DNA of 64,000 nucleotides from Curtobacterium sp. MCBA15_009 (GCF_001864895.1 NZ_MJGO01000037.1:604759-668758), one strand, 5' to 3'. Counted from the stretch's first letter, positions 7,896 to 16,649 are shown. Program-made: numbers and translations. The notes: generated from the sequence alone by a model not told the origin.

Positions 7896-9689
7896 ATGAC
7901 CAAGCCCCGCCGCTGGGCGCTCCTCACCGGAGCCGCGATCGCCGTGAGCGCGCTGCTCGCCGGCTGCTCCGGGGGCGGCACCGCGTCCCCCGGGTCGACC
8001 GACGAGATCGACTACGCCCTCCCCGCGAACTTCACGCCGAACTGGATCCTGCCGATCGGCACGGCGGCGCACCTCAACACGAACAACGGCTCGATCGCGC
8101 AGTCGCTGTACGAGCCGCTCGTCGCGTACGACGGCTCCACCGGCAAGATCGCGTGGAACAAGGCCGGCTCCGTCGCGACCGACGCCGCGTTCGCGAAGGA
8201 CGGCAAGAGCGTCACGATGACGCTCGGCGACCGACACTGGTCCGACGGCGAGGCGATCACGAGCCGCGACGTCGAGTTCTGGTTCAACCTGATCAAGGCC
8301 AACAAGGACCAGTGGGGTTCGTACTCGAAGGGCAAGGCGCCGGACAACTGGAGGTCGTTCAAGGTCGTCGACGACACGCACTTCACCATCACGTTCGACA
8401 AGGCCTACAACTCGGACTGGATGCTCGCGAACCAGCTGAGCCACATCATCCCGCTGCCGCAGCACGCCTGGGACAAGACGAGCGCGAGCGCGAAGGTCAC
8501 CGACGCCGACGAGACCACCGCCGGCGCGGAGCAGGTGTGGAAGTACCTCAACACCGCCGCCGGCAAGATCTCCGACTACGCCACCGACGACCTGTGGAAG
8601 ACCATCTCCGGCCCGTACGGCGTCAAGACCTTCACCACGGCCGGCAAGGTCACCCTGACGGCGAACAAGAAGTACGACGGTGGCGAGGAGCCGTCGATCA
8701 CGACGGTCAACCTGCTGCCCTTCACGACGGCCGACGCCGAGGTGAACGCGGTCCGCTCGGGCGAGGTCGACTACGGGTACATCAACGCCACCGACATGGA
8801 CCAGGAGTCGTCGTTCACGGCGAAGGGCTACGAGGTCGAGCCGTGGACCGGCTGGGCGATCACGTACATGCCGTACAACTTCAACAACCCCGACATGGGC
8901 GCCGTCTTCAAGCAGCTGTACGCCCGCCAGGCCGTGCAGATGTCGATCGACCAGGAGTCGCTGTCGAAGGTCGTCTTCAACGGCACCGCCACCTCGACCT
9001 ACGGCCCGATCCCGCAGGCGCAGGAGTCCGACTACGTCTCCGACGTGCAGAAGGACAACCCCTACCCGTTCAGCACGTCGAAGGCCAAGGAACTGCTGAC
9101 CAGCCACGGCTGGCAGGAACAGGGCGGCACGATGGTCTGCACCGACCCGGGCACCTCGGACAGCCAGTGCGGCGAGGGCGTGGCGGACGGCACGAAGTTC
9201 ACCATGAGCGTCCTGTCGCAGTCCGGCTCGACCGTGACCGACAACATGATGAGCGCGATCCAGTCCTCGCTCGCGAAGACCGGCATCGGCTTCGAGATCA
9301 AGACCGCCCCGGTGTCGAGCGTGCTGTCGCAGACCCCGACCTGCACCTCGGACCAGGCGAGCTGCGACTGGGACCTGTCGTTCTTCGGCACCGCGGGCAG
9401 CTGGTACTTCCCGGCCTACCCGACCGGTGAGTCGCTGTTCCAGACCGGCGGTTCGGCGAACTTCGGCAGCTACTCGAACAAGCAGGTCGACGAGCTCATC
9501 GACGCGACCACCACCTCGACCGACGCCAGTGCCGTGCAGGACTACAGCGCCGCGCTCGCGGAGGACCTGCCGGTGATCTGGCTGCCGAGCCCCGACTACC
9601 AGATCTCGGTCGTCAAGAAGGGCCTGTCCGGGTTCGACCAGGACTCGCTCGCGAACTTCCACCCCGCCCAGTGGAAGTGGAACAAGTAG
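7896..9689 (+). CDS. Oligopeptide ABC transporter substrate-binding lipoprotein (family 5)
   Basis: A 597-residue SBP_bac_5-type lipoprotein. The N-terminus has two Arg, a hydrophobic stretch and the lipobox LLAGC with Cys at 24, followed by a Gly/Ser-rich linker. The mature part has the long alpha/beta layout of DppA/OppA proteins, which bind peptides, nickel or glycoconjugates. ATG at 7896 has AAGGAG at 7883-7888. It is the first gene of a five-gene operon with two permeases, a fused ATPase and a ROK kinase, divergent from the ROK repressor. The ligand cannot be read from sequence; the M81 peptidase and ROK kinase nearby make a peptide carrying an amino sugar plausible. Confidence 0.9.
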   Translation: MTKPRRWALLTGAAIAVSALLAGCSGGGTASPGSTDEIDYALPANFTPNWILPIGTAAHLNTNNGSIAQSLYEPLVAYDGSTGKIAWNKAGSVATDAAFAKDGKSVTMTLGDRHWSDGEAITSRDVEFWFNLIKANKDQWGSYSKGKAPDNWRSFKVVDDTHFTITFDKAYNSDWMLANQLSHIIPLPQHAWDKTSASAKVTDADETTAGAEQVWKYLNTAAGKISDYATDDLWKTISGPYGVKTFTTAGKVTLTANKKYDGGEEPSITTVNLLPFTTADAEVNAVRSGEVDYGYINATDMDQESSFTAKGYEVEPWTGWAITYMPYNFNNPDMGAVFKQLYARQAVQMSIDQESLSKVVFNGTATSTYGPIPQAQESDYVSDVQKDNPYPFSTSKAKELLTSHGWQEQGGTMVCTDPGTSDSQCGEGVADGTKFTMSVLSQSGSTVTDNMMSAIQSSLAKTGIGFEIKTAPVSSVLSQTPTCTSDQASCDWDLSFFGTAGSWYFPAYPTGESLFQTGGSANFGSYSNKQVDELIDATTTSTDASAVQDYSAALAEDLPVIWLPSPDYQISVVKKGLSGFDQDSLANFHPAQWKWNK

Positions 9690-9705
9690 GAACGTGACCA
9701 TCCCA

Positions 9706-9742
9706 GGAGGCGCGGTGCGGGTCCGCCCCGCACCGCGCCTCC
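9706..9742. repeat. Palindromic hairpin, GGAGGCGCGG family (copy 1)
   Basis: A perfect 16-bp stem (9706-9721 with 9727-9742) and a 5-nt loop between the binding-protein and permease genes. The core GGAGGCGCGGTGCGGG is shared with other intergenic hairpins in the window. No T-run follows. Inside an ABC operon, such a hairpin downstream of the binding-protein gene is well placed to protect that part of the mRNA or partly terminate it, giving excess binding protein. Confidence 0.85.
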
Positions 9743-9776
9743 CGGGATCACGCAAGAACCGACCATCGGAAGCCGC

Positions 9777-10736
9777 ATGACCACAGCTCTCTCCCTCACC
9801 AGGCGCGTCCTGCAGGCGCTCGCGGTGATCCTCATCGTCACGATCGTCGTGTTCTGCCTGCTGCACGCACTGCCCGGCGGCCCCGCCCGCGGCGTGCTCG
9901 GCGTCTCCGCGACCCCCGCGCAGATCGCCCAGTTCAACCAGGCCCAGGGGCTCGACCAGGCGCTGCCCGTGCAGTACCTGCGGTTCCTCGGGCGGCTGGT
10001 CACCGGCGACCTCGGAACCTCGTACACGCTCAACGAGCCGGTCTCGCAGCTCATCGCCGAGCGCCTGCCGAAGACCCTCGTGCTCACCGGCATCTCCGCG
10101 GTGCTCGGCCTCGTCATCGCGATCCCGGTCGGCATGCTGCAGGCGGCCCGCCGCAACGGCCCGGTCGACTACGCCGCGACCGCCCTGGCGTTCGTCTTCT
10201 ACTCGACGCCGGCGTTCTTCCTCGGCCTCGTGCTCATCATCGTCTTCAGCCAGCAGCTGCCGTGGCTGCCGTCGCAGGCCCCGAGCGGCACCACCCTGGC
10301 CGAGGTGTTCCAGGACCCGGCCGGGCTCGTCCTGCCCGTGGTGACCGGCGCGCTCGCGATGATCGCGGTGTTCAGTCGCTACATGCGGTCGGCGACGCTC
10401 GAGAACCTGCAGGAGGACTACGTGCGCACCGCGCGGGCCGGCGGCGCCTCGACCGCGACGATCCTGCGGCGGCACGTGTTCCGGAACTCGCTGACGCCGG
10501 TCGTCGCGATGCTCGGCTACTACCTGCCGGTGCTGTTCGGCGGCGCGCTCGTCACCGAGCAGCTCTTCAACTACCCCGGCATGGGGTTGCTGTTCTGGAA
10601 CGCCGCGCAGTCGTCGGACTACCCGACCCTGCTCGGCTGCGTGCTCGTCATCTCCGTCGCGACCGTCATCGGCACCCTGCTCGCCGACGTCGTGCAGTCG
10701 TTGATCGATCCCCGAGTGAAGGCAGACCGCGCATGA
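9777..10736 (+). CDS. Oligopeptide ABC transporter permease (DppB-like)
   Basis: A 319-residue inner-membrane permease with about six helices and the N-terminal domain typical of DppB/OppB. The cytoplasmic coupling (EAA) loop is visible as GGASTATILRRHVFRNSL around 220-238, where it docks to the ATPase. It pairs with the DppC-like permease at 10851 to form the membrane channel. Its TGA stop overlaps the ATG of the first of two tandem mini-ORFs (ATGA at 10733-10736). The next permease is therefore not joined directly to it. Confidence 0.92.
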   Translation: MTTALSLTRRVLQALAVILIVTIVVFCLLHALPGGPARGVLGVSATPAQIAQFNQAQGLDQALPVQYLRFLGRLVTGDLGTSYTLNEPVSQLIAERLPKTLVLTGISAVLGLVIAIPVGMLQAARRNGPVDYAATALAFVFYSTPAFFLGLVLIIVFSQQLPWLPSQAPSGTTLAEVFQDPAGLVLPVVTGALAMIAVFSRYMRSATLENLQEDYVRTARAGGASTATILRRHVFRNSLTPVVAMLGYYLPVLFGGALVTEQLFNYPGMGLLFWNAAQSSDYPTLLGCVLVISVATVIGTLLADVVQSLIDPRVKADRA

Positions 10737-10795
10737 GCGCCGCGACACGCATCGATACTGCGTCCACCAACGACGTGATGGGAGCCCGCGCATGA
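10733..10795 (+). CDS. Tandem mini-ORF 1 (20 codons)
   Basis: ATG at 10733 opens a 20-residue frame, MSAATRIDTASTNDVMGARA, ending at TGA 10793-10795. The start overlaps the DppB stop and the stop overlaps the start of mini-ORF 2, both as ATGA. GGGAG lies 7 nt before the following ATG. Whether the peptide is made is unknown. The length and overlaps suggest a translational relay element rather than a functional peptide. Confidence 0.5.
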   Translation: MSAATRIDTASTNDVMGARA

Positions 10796-10850
10796 GCGCC
10801 GTGTCACGCATCGACACCGCGTCCACCAACGACGTGATGGGAGCCCGCGC
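10733..10850 (+). repeat. 59-bp tandem duplication between permease genes
   Basis: Two head-to-tail copies, 10733-10791 and 10792-10850, differ at 4 of 59 positions. Each begins ATGAGCGCC, and the DppC-like gene at 10851 begins with the same ATGAGCGCC. Because 59 is not a multiple of three, each copy ends its own frame exactly at the next ATG. The four differences give two amino-acid changes and two silent changes. Confidence 0.95.
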
Positions 10851-10854
10851 ATGA
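10792..10854 (+). CDS. Tandem mini-ORF 2 (20 codons)
   Basis: The second copy encodes MSAVSRIDTASTNDVMGARA and stops at TGA 10852-10854, overlapping the ATG of the DppC-like permease by the ATGA pattern. It differs from mini-ORF 1 by Ala4Val and Thr5Ser. Translation of the permease would follow reinitiation after this stop. Not recognised as any known peptide family. Confidence 0.5.
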   Translation: MSAVSRIDTASTNDVMGARA

Positions 10855-11744
10855 GCGCCATCCAGATGGCCCCCGACGCCCCGGGCGCCCCCGTCACCGT
10901 CGCGGCCACCGGGTTCCGGCTCGCCGCCCGTCGGTTCCGCGGCAACACCCTCGCCGTGATCGGGCTCGCCGTCATCGTCGTCATCGTGCTGTTCTGCTTC
11001 GTCGGCCCGTTCGTGTACCCGACCGACCAGACCCACACGCTGCTCGAGCAGGCCGACCAGGGCCCGAGCGCCGCGCACTTGCTCGGCACCGACGCCGTCG
11101 GCCACGACGTCCTCGGCCGCCTCATGTACGGCGGCAAGGTGTCGCTGATGGTCGGCATCGCCGCCGGGGTGTTGGCCACGGTGATCGGCACGCTCTGGGG
11201 CTCCGTCGCCGGGTACGTCGGCGGCTGGGTCGACGCCCTGATGATGCGCGTCGTCGACGCTGGCATCGCGATCCCGGCGCTGTTCATCCTGCTCGTCATC
11301 TCGGCGATCGCGAACCCGGGGGTCGGCGGCCTCATCGTCATCCTCGGCCTGGTGTCGTGGCTCGTGCCGTCCCGTCTCATCCGCGCCGAGACCCTGACGC
11401 TGAAGAACCGCGACTACGTGCTCACCCTCCGCGCGATCGGCGGTTCGCACGCCCGCGCCATCGGCAAGCACCTGCTGCCGAACTCGGTGTCGACCATCGT
11501 CGTCGCCGCCACGTTCCAGGTGGCCGACGCGATCCTGCTCGTCGCCTACGTCTCGTACCTCGGGCTCGGCGTGCAGCCGCCCGCGACGGACTGGGGCGGC
11601 ATGCTCTCGGCGGGGCTCACCGCCGCCTACTCCGGACACTGGTGGCTCATCGTGCCGCCGGGTCTGGCCGTGATCCTGGTCGTCTGCGCGTTCAACGCCG
11701 TGGGCGACGGACTCCGGGACGCCTTCGACGTGAGGGGCCGCTGA
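10851..11744 (+). CDS. Oligopeptide ABC transporter permease (DppC-like)
   Basis: A 297-residue permease with an N-terminal membrane anchor (~35-60), the DppC-type segment LLGTDAVGHDVLGRLMYGG and about five further helices. The coupling loop reads GGSHARAIGKHLLPNSV around 198-214. It forms the heterodimeric channel with the DppB-like protein. The ATG is the third repeat of an ATGAGCGCC start sequence, reached through two overlapping mini-ORFs. Its TGA overlaps the ATG of the ATPase gene by 1 bp. Confidence 0.92.
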   Translation: MSAIQMAPDAPGAPVTVAATGFRLAARRFRGNTLAVIGLAVIVVIVLFCFVGPFVYPTDQTHTLLEQADQGPSAAHLLGTDAVGHDVLGRLMYGGKVSLMVGIAAGVLATVIGTLWGSVAGYVGGWVDALMMRVVDAGIAIPALFILLVISAIANPGVGGLIVILGLVSWLVPSRLIRAETLTLKNRDYVLTLRAIGGSHARAIGKHLLPNSVSTIVVAATFQVADAILLVAYVSYLGLGVQPPATDWGGMLSAGLTAAYSGHWWLIVPPGLAVILVVCAFNAVGDGLRDAFDVRGR

Positions 11745-13429
11745 TGACCACCGAACCGATCCTGCGGACGACCGACCTCGGCGTCACCTTCCGCACCGAG
11801 TCCGGCACCGTCGACGCCGTGCGGGGCGTGTCCCTGCAGGTGGCCCCGGGCGAGACGCTCGCCCTGGTGGGCGAGTCCGGCTCCGGCAAGTCCACCGTCG
11901 CGCTCGCCGCGATGGGCCTGCTCTCCGGCAACGCGACCGCCACCGGCAGCGTCGAGGTCGCCGGCCGGCAGGTCGTCGGCACGGCCGAACCGGTACTGCG
12001 CGCGCTGCGCGGGTCGACGGTGTCGATGGTGTTCCAGGAACCCGCGACGGCCCTCGACCCGCTCACCCGCATCGGCGCGCAGATCGCCGAGGTCATCCGG
12101 AACCACCGCACGGTGACCGCCGCCCAGGCCGCGGCCGAGGCCGTCGACCTGCTCCGCCGGGTCGGCATCCCCGACCCGGCGCAGCGCGCGCGGGCGTTCC
12201 CCTTCCAGCTGTCCGGCGGACAGCGGCAGCGGGTCGTCATCGCGATGGCGATCGCGAACGGGCCGGAGCTGCTCATCGCGGACGAGCCGACGACCGCCCT
12301 CGACGTGACCGTGCAGGCCGAGATCCTCGAGCTGCTCCGGAAGCTCGCCGTCGACACCGGCACGGGCGTCCTGCTCGTCACCCACAACATGGGCGTGGTC
12401 GCGGACTTCGCGGACCGGGTCGCGGTCATGCTGCAGGGCGAGATCGTCGAGACGGGCGGCGTCGAGGACGTCCTGCTCCGTCCCGAGCACGACTACACCA
12501 AGCGTCTCCTCGCCGCGGTGCCGCGGCTCGACGTGGCCGGGGACCGTCCGCCGGCTCCCGTCACCGACGCGCCGACCGGGACGGACGGGAGGCCCGGCGC
12601 GGCCCCGGTGGTCGACCTGCGGGACGTCTCGGTGACGTTCGGGCGCGGGGCGCGCGCCGTCCACGCGCTCGCCGGCATCGACATCGCGGTTCACGCCGGT
12701 GAGACCGTCGGCCTGGTCGGCGAGTCCGGGTCCGGCAAGTCGACCGCTGCCCGGGTGGCGCTCGGGCTCGTCAAGCCGACGTCCGGCGCGGTGTCGCTCT
12801 TCGGGCAGGACCTGCGGACCGCGAAGGGCCGCGACCGCCGCGCACTGCGGTCCGGCATCGGTGTCGTGCTGCAGGACCCGGTGGCGTCCCTCGACGCCCG
12901 GATGTCCGTGGCCGAGTGCATCGCGGAGCCCCTCGCCGTGCACCGTCGCGGGACGTCGTCGGCCGACCGTCGGCGTCGTGTCGACGAGGTGCTCGACGCG
13001 GTGCGGCTGCCCCGCTCGCTGGCCGCACGCGCGCCCCGGGAGCTCTCCGGCGGACAACGCCAGCGGGTGTCGCTCGCTCGGGCCCTCGTGCTCGAGCCGC
13101 GGCTGCTCGTCGCCGACGAACCGACCTCGGCGCTCGACGTCAGCGTGCAGGAGACCGTGCTCGAGGTCCTGCGCGAACTGCAGGACGACCTCGGCTTCGC
13201 CTGCCTGTTCGTCTCGCACGACCTGGCCGTCGTGCAGCACCACGCCGAGCGCGTCGTCGTGATGCGCCAGGGCGTCGTCGAGGAGCAGGGCCCGACCAGC
13301 ACGACGCTGCTGCACCCGACGACCGACTACACCCGGCGGCTGCTCGCCGCGGTGCCCGTGCCGGACCCGGTCCGGCAACGGCAGCGCCGCGCCGAGCGCC
13401 TGGCGACCCTCGCGGCGGTGGACGCGTGA
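11744..13429 (+). CDS. Oligopeptide ABC transporter, fused dual ATPase (DppD-DppF)
   Basis: A 561-residue protein with two complete nucleotide-binding domains, equivalent to separate DppD and DppF in other bacteria. Domain 1 has Walker A GESGSGKST (43-51) and LSGGQRQR (~157). Domain 2 has a second GESGSGKST (~326) and LSGGQRQR (~433). Both have DEPTxALDV Walker B/D-loop sequences. An Asp/Pro-rich linker near 260-285 joins them. It powers the permease pair encoded upstream. Single-chain dual ATPases are common for family-5 importers in actinobacteria. Confidence 0.93.
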   Translation: MTTEPILRTTDLGVTFRTESGTVDAVRGVSLQVAPGETLALVGESGSGKSTVALAAMGLLSGNATATGSVEVAGRQVVGTAEPVLRALRGSTVSMVFQEPATALDPLTRIGAQIAEVIRNHRTVTAAQAAAEAVDLLRRVGIPDPAQRARAFPFQLSGGQRQRVVIAMAIANGPELLIADEPTTALDVTVQAEILELLRKLAVDTGTGVLLVTHNMGVVADFADRVAVMLQGEIVETGGVEDVLLRPEHDYTKRLLAAVPRLDVAGDRPPAPVTDAPTGTDGRPGAAPVVDLRDVSVTFGRGARAVHALAGIDIAVHAGETVGLVGESGSGKSTAARVALGLVKPTSGAVSLFGQDLRTAKGRDRRALRSGIGVVLQDPVASLDARMSVAECIAEPLAVHRRGTSSADRRRRVDEVLDAVRLPRSLAARAPRELSGGQRQRVSLARALVLEPRLLVADEPTSALDVSVQETVLEVLRELQDDLGFACLFVSHDLAVVQHHAERVVVMRQGVVEEQGPTSTTLLHPTTDYTRRLLAAVPVPDPVRQRQRRAERLATLAAVDA

Positions 13430-14364
13430 GCGACCTGCTCGCCGGTGTCGACGTCGGCGGCACGAACACGAAGGTCGTCCTCACGACGACGGACCTGCGG
13501 GTGGTCGACCGCGTCGACCTGCCGACACCCGCCCACGCGGGTGGGGCGGCGATCGTGACGGCCGCGCTCGCGGCGGTGACGGACCTGCTCGACCGGCACC
13601 GGGCCTCCTTGGCGGGGGTCGGGGTGGGCGCGGCCGGCGTCGTCGACCAGGCCACCGGCACCGTGCTCGTGACGGGCGATTCGTTCACCGGCTGGGCGGG
13701 GTACGGCGTGACCGACGCGGTGACCGCGGCCCTCGGCGTCCCGGCGACCCTGGACAACGACGTCAACGCGTTCCTGCTCGGCGAGGTCGCGACCGGCGCC
13801 GGGACGGGGGCGCGCGACGTGCTCGGGATGACCCTCGGTACCGGCGTCGGCGGGGCCCTCGTGCTCGGCGGTCGACTGTTCGCGGGCCCGCACGGCGCCG
13901 CCGGCGAGATCGGACACGTGCCCGGGTTCGGCGACGCCCGCTGCACCTGCGGGCAGGTCGGCCACCTCGAGACCATCGCGGGTGCCCGGGGCATCGCGGA
14001 CCGCTACGCCGAACGCTCCGGCCGACGGGTCTCGGCCCGCGAGGTCGCCGCAGCCGCCCGGCTCGGCGACCCGGACGCCGCGGCGATCTTCGTCACCGCC
14101 GGACGGGGACTCGCCCGCGCGGCGCTGCTCACCGCGGGGATCCTCGACGTCACCACCGTCGTGATCGGCGGGGGCATCGCCCGCTCGTGGGACCTGCTCG
14201 AACCCGCGATCACCGCCGCGATCGCCGCCGAACCGCCGGTGAGCGGCGCGACGATCCGGCTCGCGCAGTCGACGCTCGGGTCGGACGCCGTCGCGCTCGG
14301 TGCCGCGGCGCAGGTGCGGGCACTGGTGCTCGCGGCCGACCCCGTCGAGGGCGCCCGGTGGTGA
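13426..14364 (+). CDS. ROK family sugar kinase
   Basis: A 312-residue ROK kinase without a DNA-binding domain, predicted to phosphorylate a hexose or N-acetyl amino sugar with ATP. The phosphate motif DVGGTNTK (9-16) and LDNDVNAF are present. The zinc motif reads CTCGQVGHLE, with His where the third Cys of CxCGxxGCxE is normally found. GTG at 13426 overlaps the ATPase stop. As last gene of the transporter operon it suggests that the imported compound releases a sugar, which this enzyme traps as a phosphate. Glucokinase or N-acetylmannosamine kinase are possible; sequence alone does not decide. Confidence 0.88.
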   Translation: MSDLLAGVDVGGTNTKVVLTTTDLRVVDRVDLPTPAHAGGAAIVTAALAAVTDLLDRHRASLAGVGVGAAGVVDQATGTVLVTGDSFTGWAGYGVTDAVTAALGVPATLDNDVNAFLLGEVATGAGTGARDVLGMTLGTGVGGALVLGGRLFAGPHGAAGEIGHVPGFGDARCTCGQVGHLETIAGARGIADRYAERSGRRVSAREVAAAARLGDPDAAAIFVTAGRGLARAALLTAGILDVTTVVIGGGIARSWDLLEPAITAAIAAEPPVSGATIRLAQSTLGSDAVALGAAAQVRALVLAADPVEGARW

Positions 14365-14370
14365 CCCGGC

Positions 14371-15075
14371 TCAGTCGACCCAGACGACGGTGCCGCTGAG
14401 GTCGTGCAGCGCGGCGGCGACGCCCGCCCGGAGCGCCCGACCGGCGCGGTCGTCGGTGAAGGTCGCCGGGTCGTAGTGGCTCGAGGGGCCGAGGCCCTCA
14501 CCGCGGAAGCCCCCGCCGGTCCAGTCCGCGGCCGTCACGTTCGACGTGGGCTCGGCGATCTCCGCTCCGAGCACCAGGAACGGCTGGTGCAGCGCCGTCG
14601 GTGAGACGGCCGCGACGGGGTCGACCATGTCGTTCCCGACGCTGACGACGAGGTCGGCGCCCTCGTGCACCGCGCGGGACACGGCGGCGATGCGGTCGTC
14701 CGGCGTGGCCGCCTCGACCTCGGTCACGGTGACGTCCTCCGCGACCGCCCACGAGTCGACCGCGTCGACGAGCGTCCGCGCCGCCGCGCTGTCGCGGGTG
14801 TCGCCGCGGTCGGACAGCAGCACCACCCGGTAGTCGGCGGGCGGGTGCACGGCCGACCAGGACCCGGGTGCCGGGGTGATGGTCGCCTCGGGAGCCGGCG
14901 GGTGGTCCGGGTCGGAGAACCCCGTGCCGAGGGTGCCGGCGGTGGCCCGCGGCGCCGGGCCGGCGTCGGTGCCGTCGTGCGACGCGGTCGCGCAGCCGGC
15001 GAGCAGGGCGGCGACCGTGCCGGCGATCGCGACGGCGGTCAGGGTGCCCGTCGTCCGGGCTGCGGGGCGGGTCAC
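14371..15075 (-). CDS. Predicted lipoprotein, BMP/periplasmic-binding-like
   Basis: A 234-residue exported lipoprotein: hydrophobic N-terminus, lipobox LLAGC, then a Pro/Ala-rich linker. The rest resembles the first half of a periplasmic-binding fold: VVLLSDRGDTRDSAAARTLVDAV, then GADLVVSVGNDMVDPV and PFLVLGAEI, the last two similar in style to basic-membrane-protein (BMP) binding lipoproteins. It is short for a binding protein and no transporter lies next to it, so it may be a sensor or a relic. GTG at 15075 has AGGAGA 5 nt upstream. It converges with the ROK kinase and is divergent from the HupE-like gene. Confidence 0.7.
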   Translation of the reverse strand: MTRPAARTTGTLTAVAIAGTVAALLAGCATASHDGTDAGPAPRATAGTLGTGFSDPDHPPAPEATITPAPGSWSAVHPPADYRVVLLSDRGDTRDSAAARTLVDAVDSWAVAEDVTVTEVEAATPDDRIAAVSRAVHEGADLVVSVGNDMVDPVAAVSPTALHQPFLVLGAEIAEPTSNVTAADWTGGGFRGEGLGPSSHYDPATFTDDRAGRALRAGVAAALHDLSGTVVWVD

Positions 15076-15254
15076 GGGGATCTCCTGGTGCGGGTGGGAC
15101 GCCGGCGGTGGGGCACGGGGCCGGGGCGGACGCGACCATGCTGACACGGCAGGGGTGCCCGACGGGCCGGGCGGGGCACCTGTCCGGGTGCCGTCCCGCT
15201 CCTGGTCACCGGCTGTTCACCTGCCGGTCGTGCGCGCGCCGCATCGTCTGCCCG

Positions 15255-16520
15255 GTGACCCGTACCCCCACCTCGCTCCTCCGTGCCCCGCTCCTCCCGG
15301 CCCTGCCCGCCCGGATCGTGGCCGCCGTCGTGCTCTTCGCGGCCGTCGTGTTCGGCGTGCTGGCGTCCGCCGGCCCGGCCGGTGCGCACGGCTTCAGCTC
15401 GGTCGTGTACGCCCACGTGACCTCGTCCGGGCCCGAGGTCGTGCACGCCGAGCTCGGCCTGGAGTACGACCTGATGCTCGTGTCCGTCGCGACGAGCGAG
15501 CACGACGACCCCTTCCACACGCAGGGGCAGCAGGCCTGGGACGACGGGGACTTCCCCGCGATGGTGTCCGCCGCCGAGGAGCACGCCGACGCCCTCGGGT
15601 CGTACGTGTTCGACCGCTTCTCGGTGACGTCCGGCGGTCGGCCCTGCACCGGCGAGCTCGACCCGACGATCACCGTCGACATGCAGGACGAGGTGCCGTA
15701 CGCCGAGGTCGCCGCCGACTTCACCTGCCCCGCGGCGGGACACACCGAGTCCGGGCACGTCGTCACCTCGACGCTGTTCCCCGACGACGAGTCCTTCGTG
15801 CGGGACACGAAGACCATCGTCACCTACGACGTCGACGCGAAGCAGGGGTCGGCGACGCTCGACGCGTCGCAGCCGTCGTTCTCGACCGAGCAGTCGGCGG
15901 GGGAGCGCTTCTGGGAGTTCTTCCGCCTCGGCGCCGAGCACCTGCTGTCCGGGATCGACCACATCCTGTTCCTCGTCGCGCTCATCGCCGGCTCCCGGCG
16001 CCTGCGCGAGGTCGTGTTCACCGCGTCGGCGTTCACCATCGCGCACTCGATCACGTTCATCCTGGCCGCGCTCGGCGTGGTGAGCCCGCCGGCGATCGTC
16101 GTCGAGCCGCTCATCGCGCTGTCCATCGCGGCGGTCGCCGGCTGGTACCTGTGGCGGCTCTGGCGACGCCGGTCGCGCGCCGACGAACTCGTCGTCGGCG
16201 AGCACGGGCACTTCTCGCTCGACCGCGCCGGCTGGACGCGGCTGGCCGTGGTGTTCGGCTTCGGGCTCATCCACGGGCTCGGGTTCGCCGGTGCCCTCGG
16301 CATCCACGAGGCGTTCTCGTGGCAGCTGCTCGTGTCACTGCTCGTGTTCAACATCGGCATCGAGGCGGTGCAGCTCGCGATCATCGTCATCGTGTTCCCG
16401 CCGCTGTCGCTGCTGCGCCGGAAGGCCCACCGCGTCTCGCTCTGGGTGACCGGGGCCGTCACCGCCGGGGTGTTCGTGATGGGGATGATCTGGTTCGTCG
16501 AGCGGCTCGCTGCCGGCTGA
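15255..16520 (+). CDS. HupE/UreJ family membrane protein
   Basis: A 421-residue protein. After an N-terminal hydrophobic segment ending AGPAGAHGF, a ~200-residue extracytoplasmic domain is followed by about six helices. These include the HLLSGIDHILFLVALIAGS segment and a His-rich helix (GFGLIHGLGFAGALG) typical of HupE/UreJ_2 proteins. Relatives are thought to move nickel or cobalt for metalloenzymes, but the long-N-terminal subgroup is uncharacterised. No hydrogenase or urease genes are visible. GTG at 15255 lies 7 nt after CATCGT, suggesting a leaderless start; in-frame ATGs upstream fall in poor context. Confidence 0.8.
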   Translation: MTRTPTSLLRAPLLPALPARIVAAVVLFAAVVFGVLASAGPAGAHGFSSVVYAHVTSSGPEVVHAELGLEYDLMLVSVATSEHDDPFHTQGQQAWDDGDFPAMVSAAEEHADALGSYVFDRFSVTSGGRPCTGELDPTITVDMQDEVPYAEVAADFTCPAAGHTESGHVVTSTLFPDDESFVRDTKTIVTYDVDAKQGSATLDASQPSFSTEQSAGERFWEFFRLGAEHLLSGIDHILFLVALIAGSRRLREVVFTASAFTIAHSITFILAALGVVSPPAIVVEPLIALSIAAVAGWYLWRLWRRRSRADELVVGEHGHFSLDRAGWTRLAVVFGFGLIHGLGFAGALGIHEAFSWQLLVSLLVFNIGIEAVQLAIIVIVFPPLSLLRRKAHRVSLWVTGAVTAGVFVMGMIWFVERLAAG

Positions 16521-16649
16521 CCCCCGCGGTGCTGCGGTGACGCGAGCCGATCCGGGGCGAATCGACACTCAGCGTTCACCAAGGCGTTCAGCAGGCCATG
16601 CAGAGTCGCGTGTGCTGCACCATCCCCACGTTTCGAGAAACGGACCACC

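Noticed and set aside
7788-11639. A very long open frame on the minus strand opposite the ABC operon
   Set aside because: It is opposite well-supported genes, rich in Arg/Gly/Asp/His as expected from antisense high-GC codons, and crosses a promoter region. The same holds for other long antisense frames, such as that opposite mnhA.
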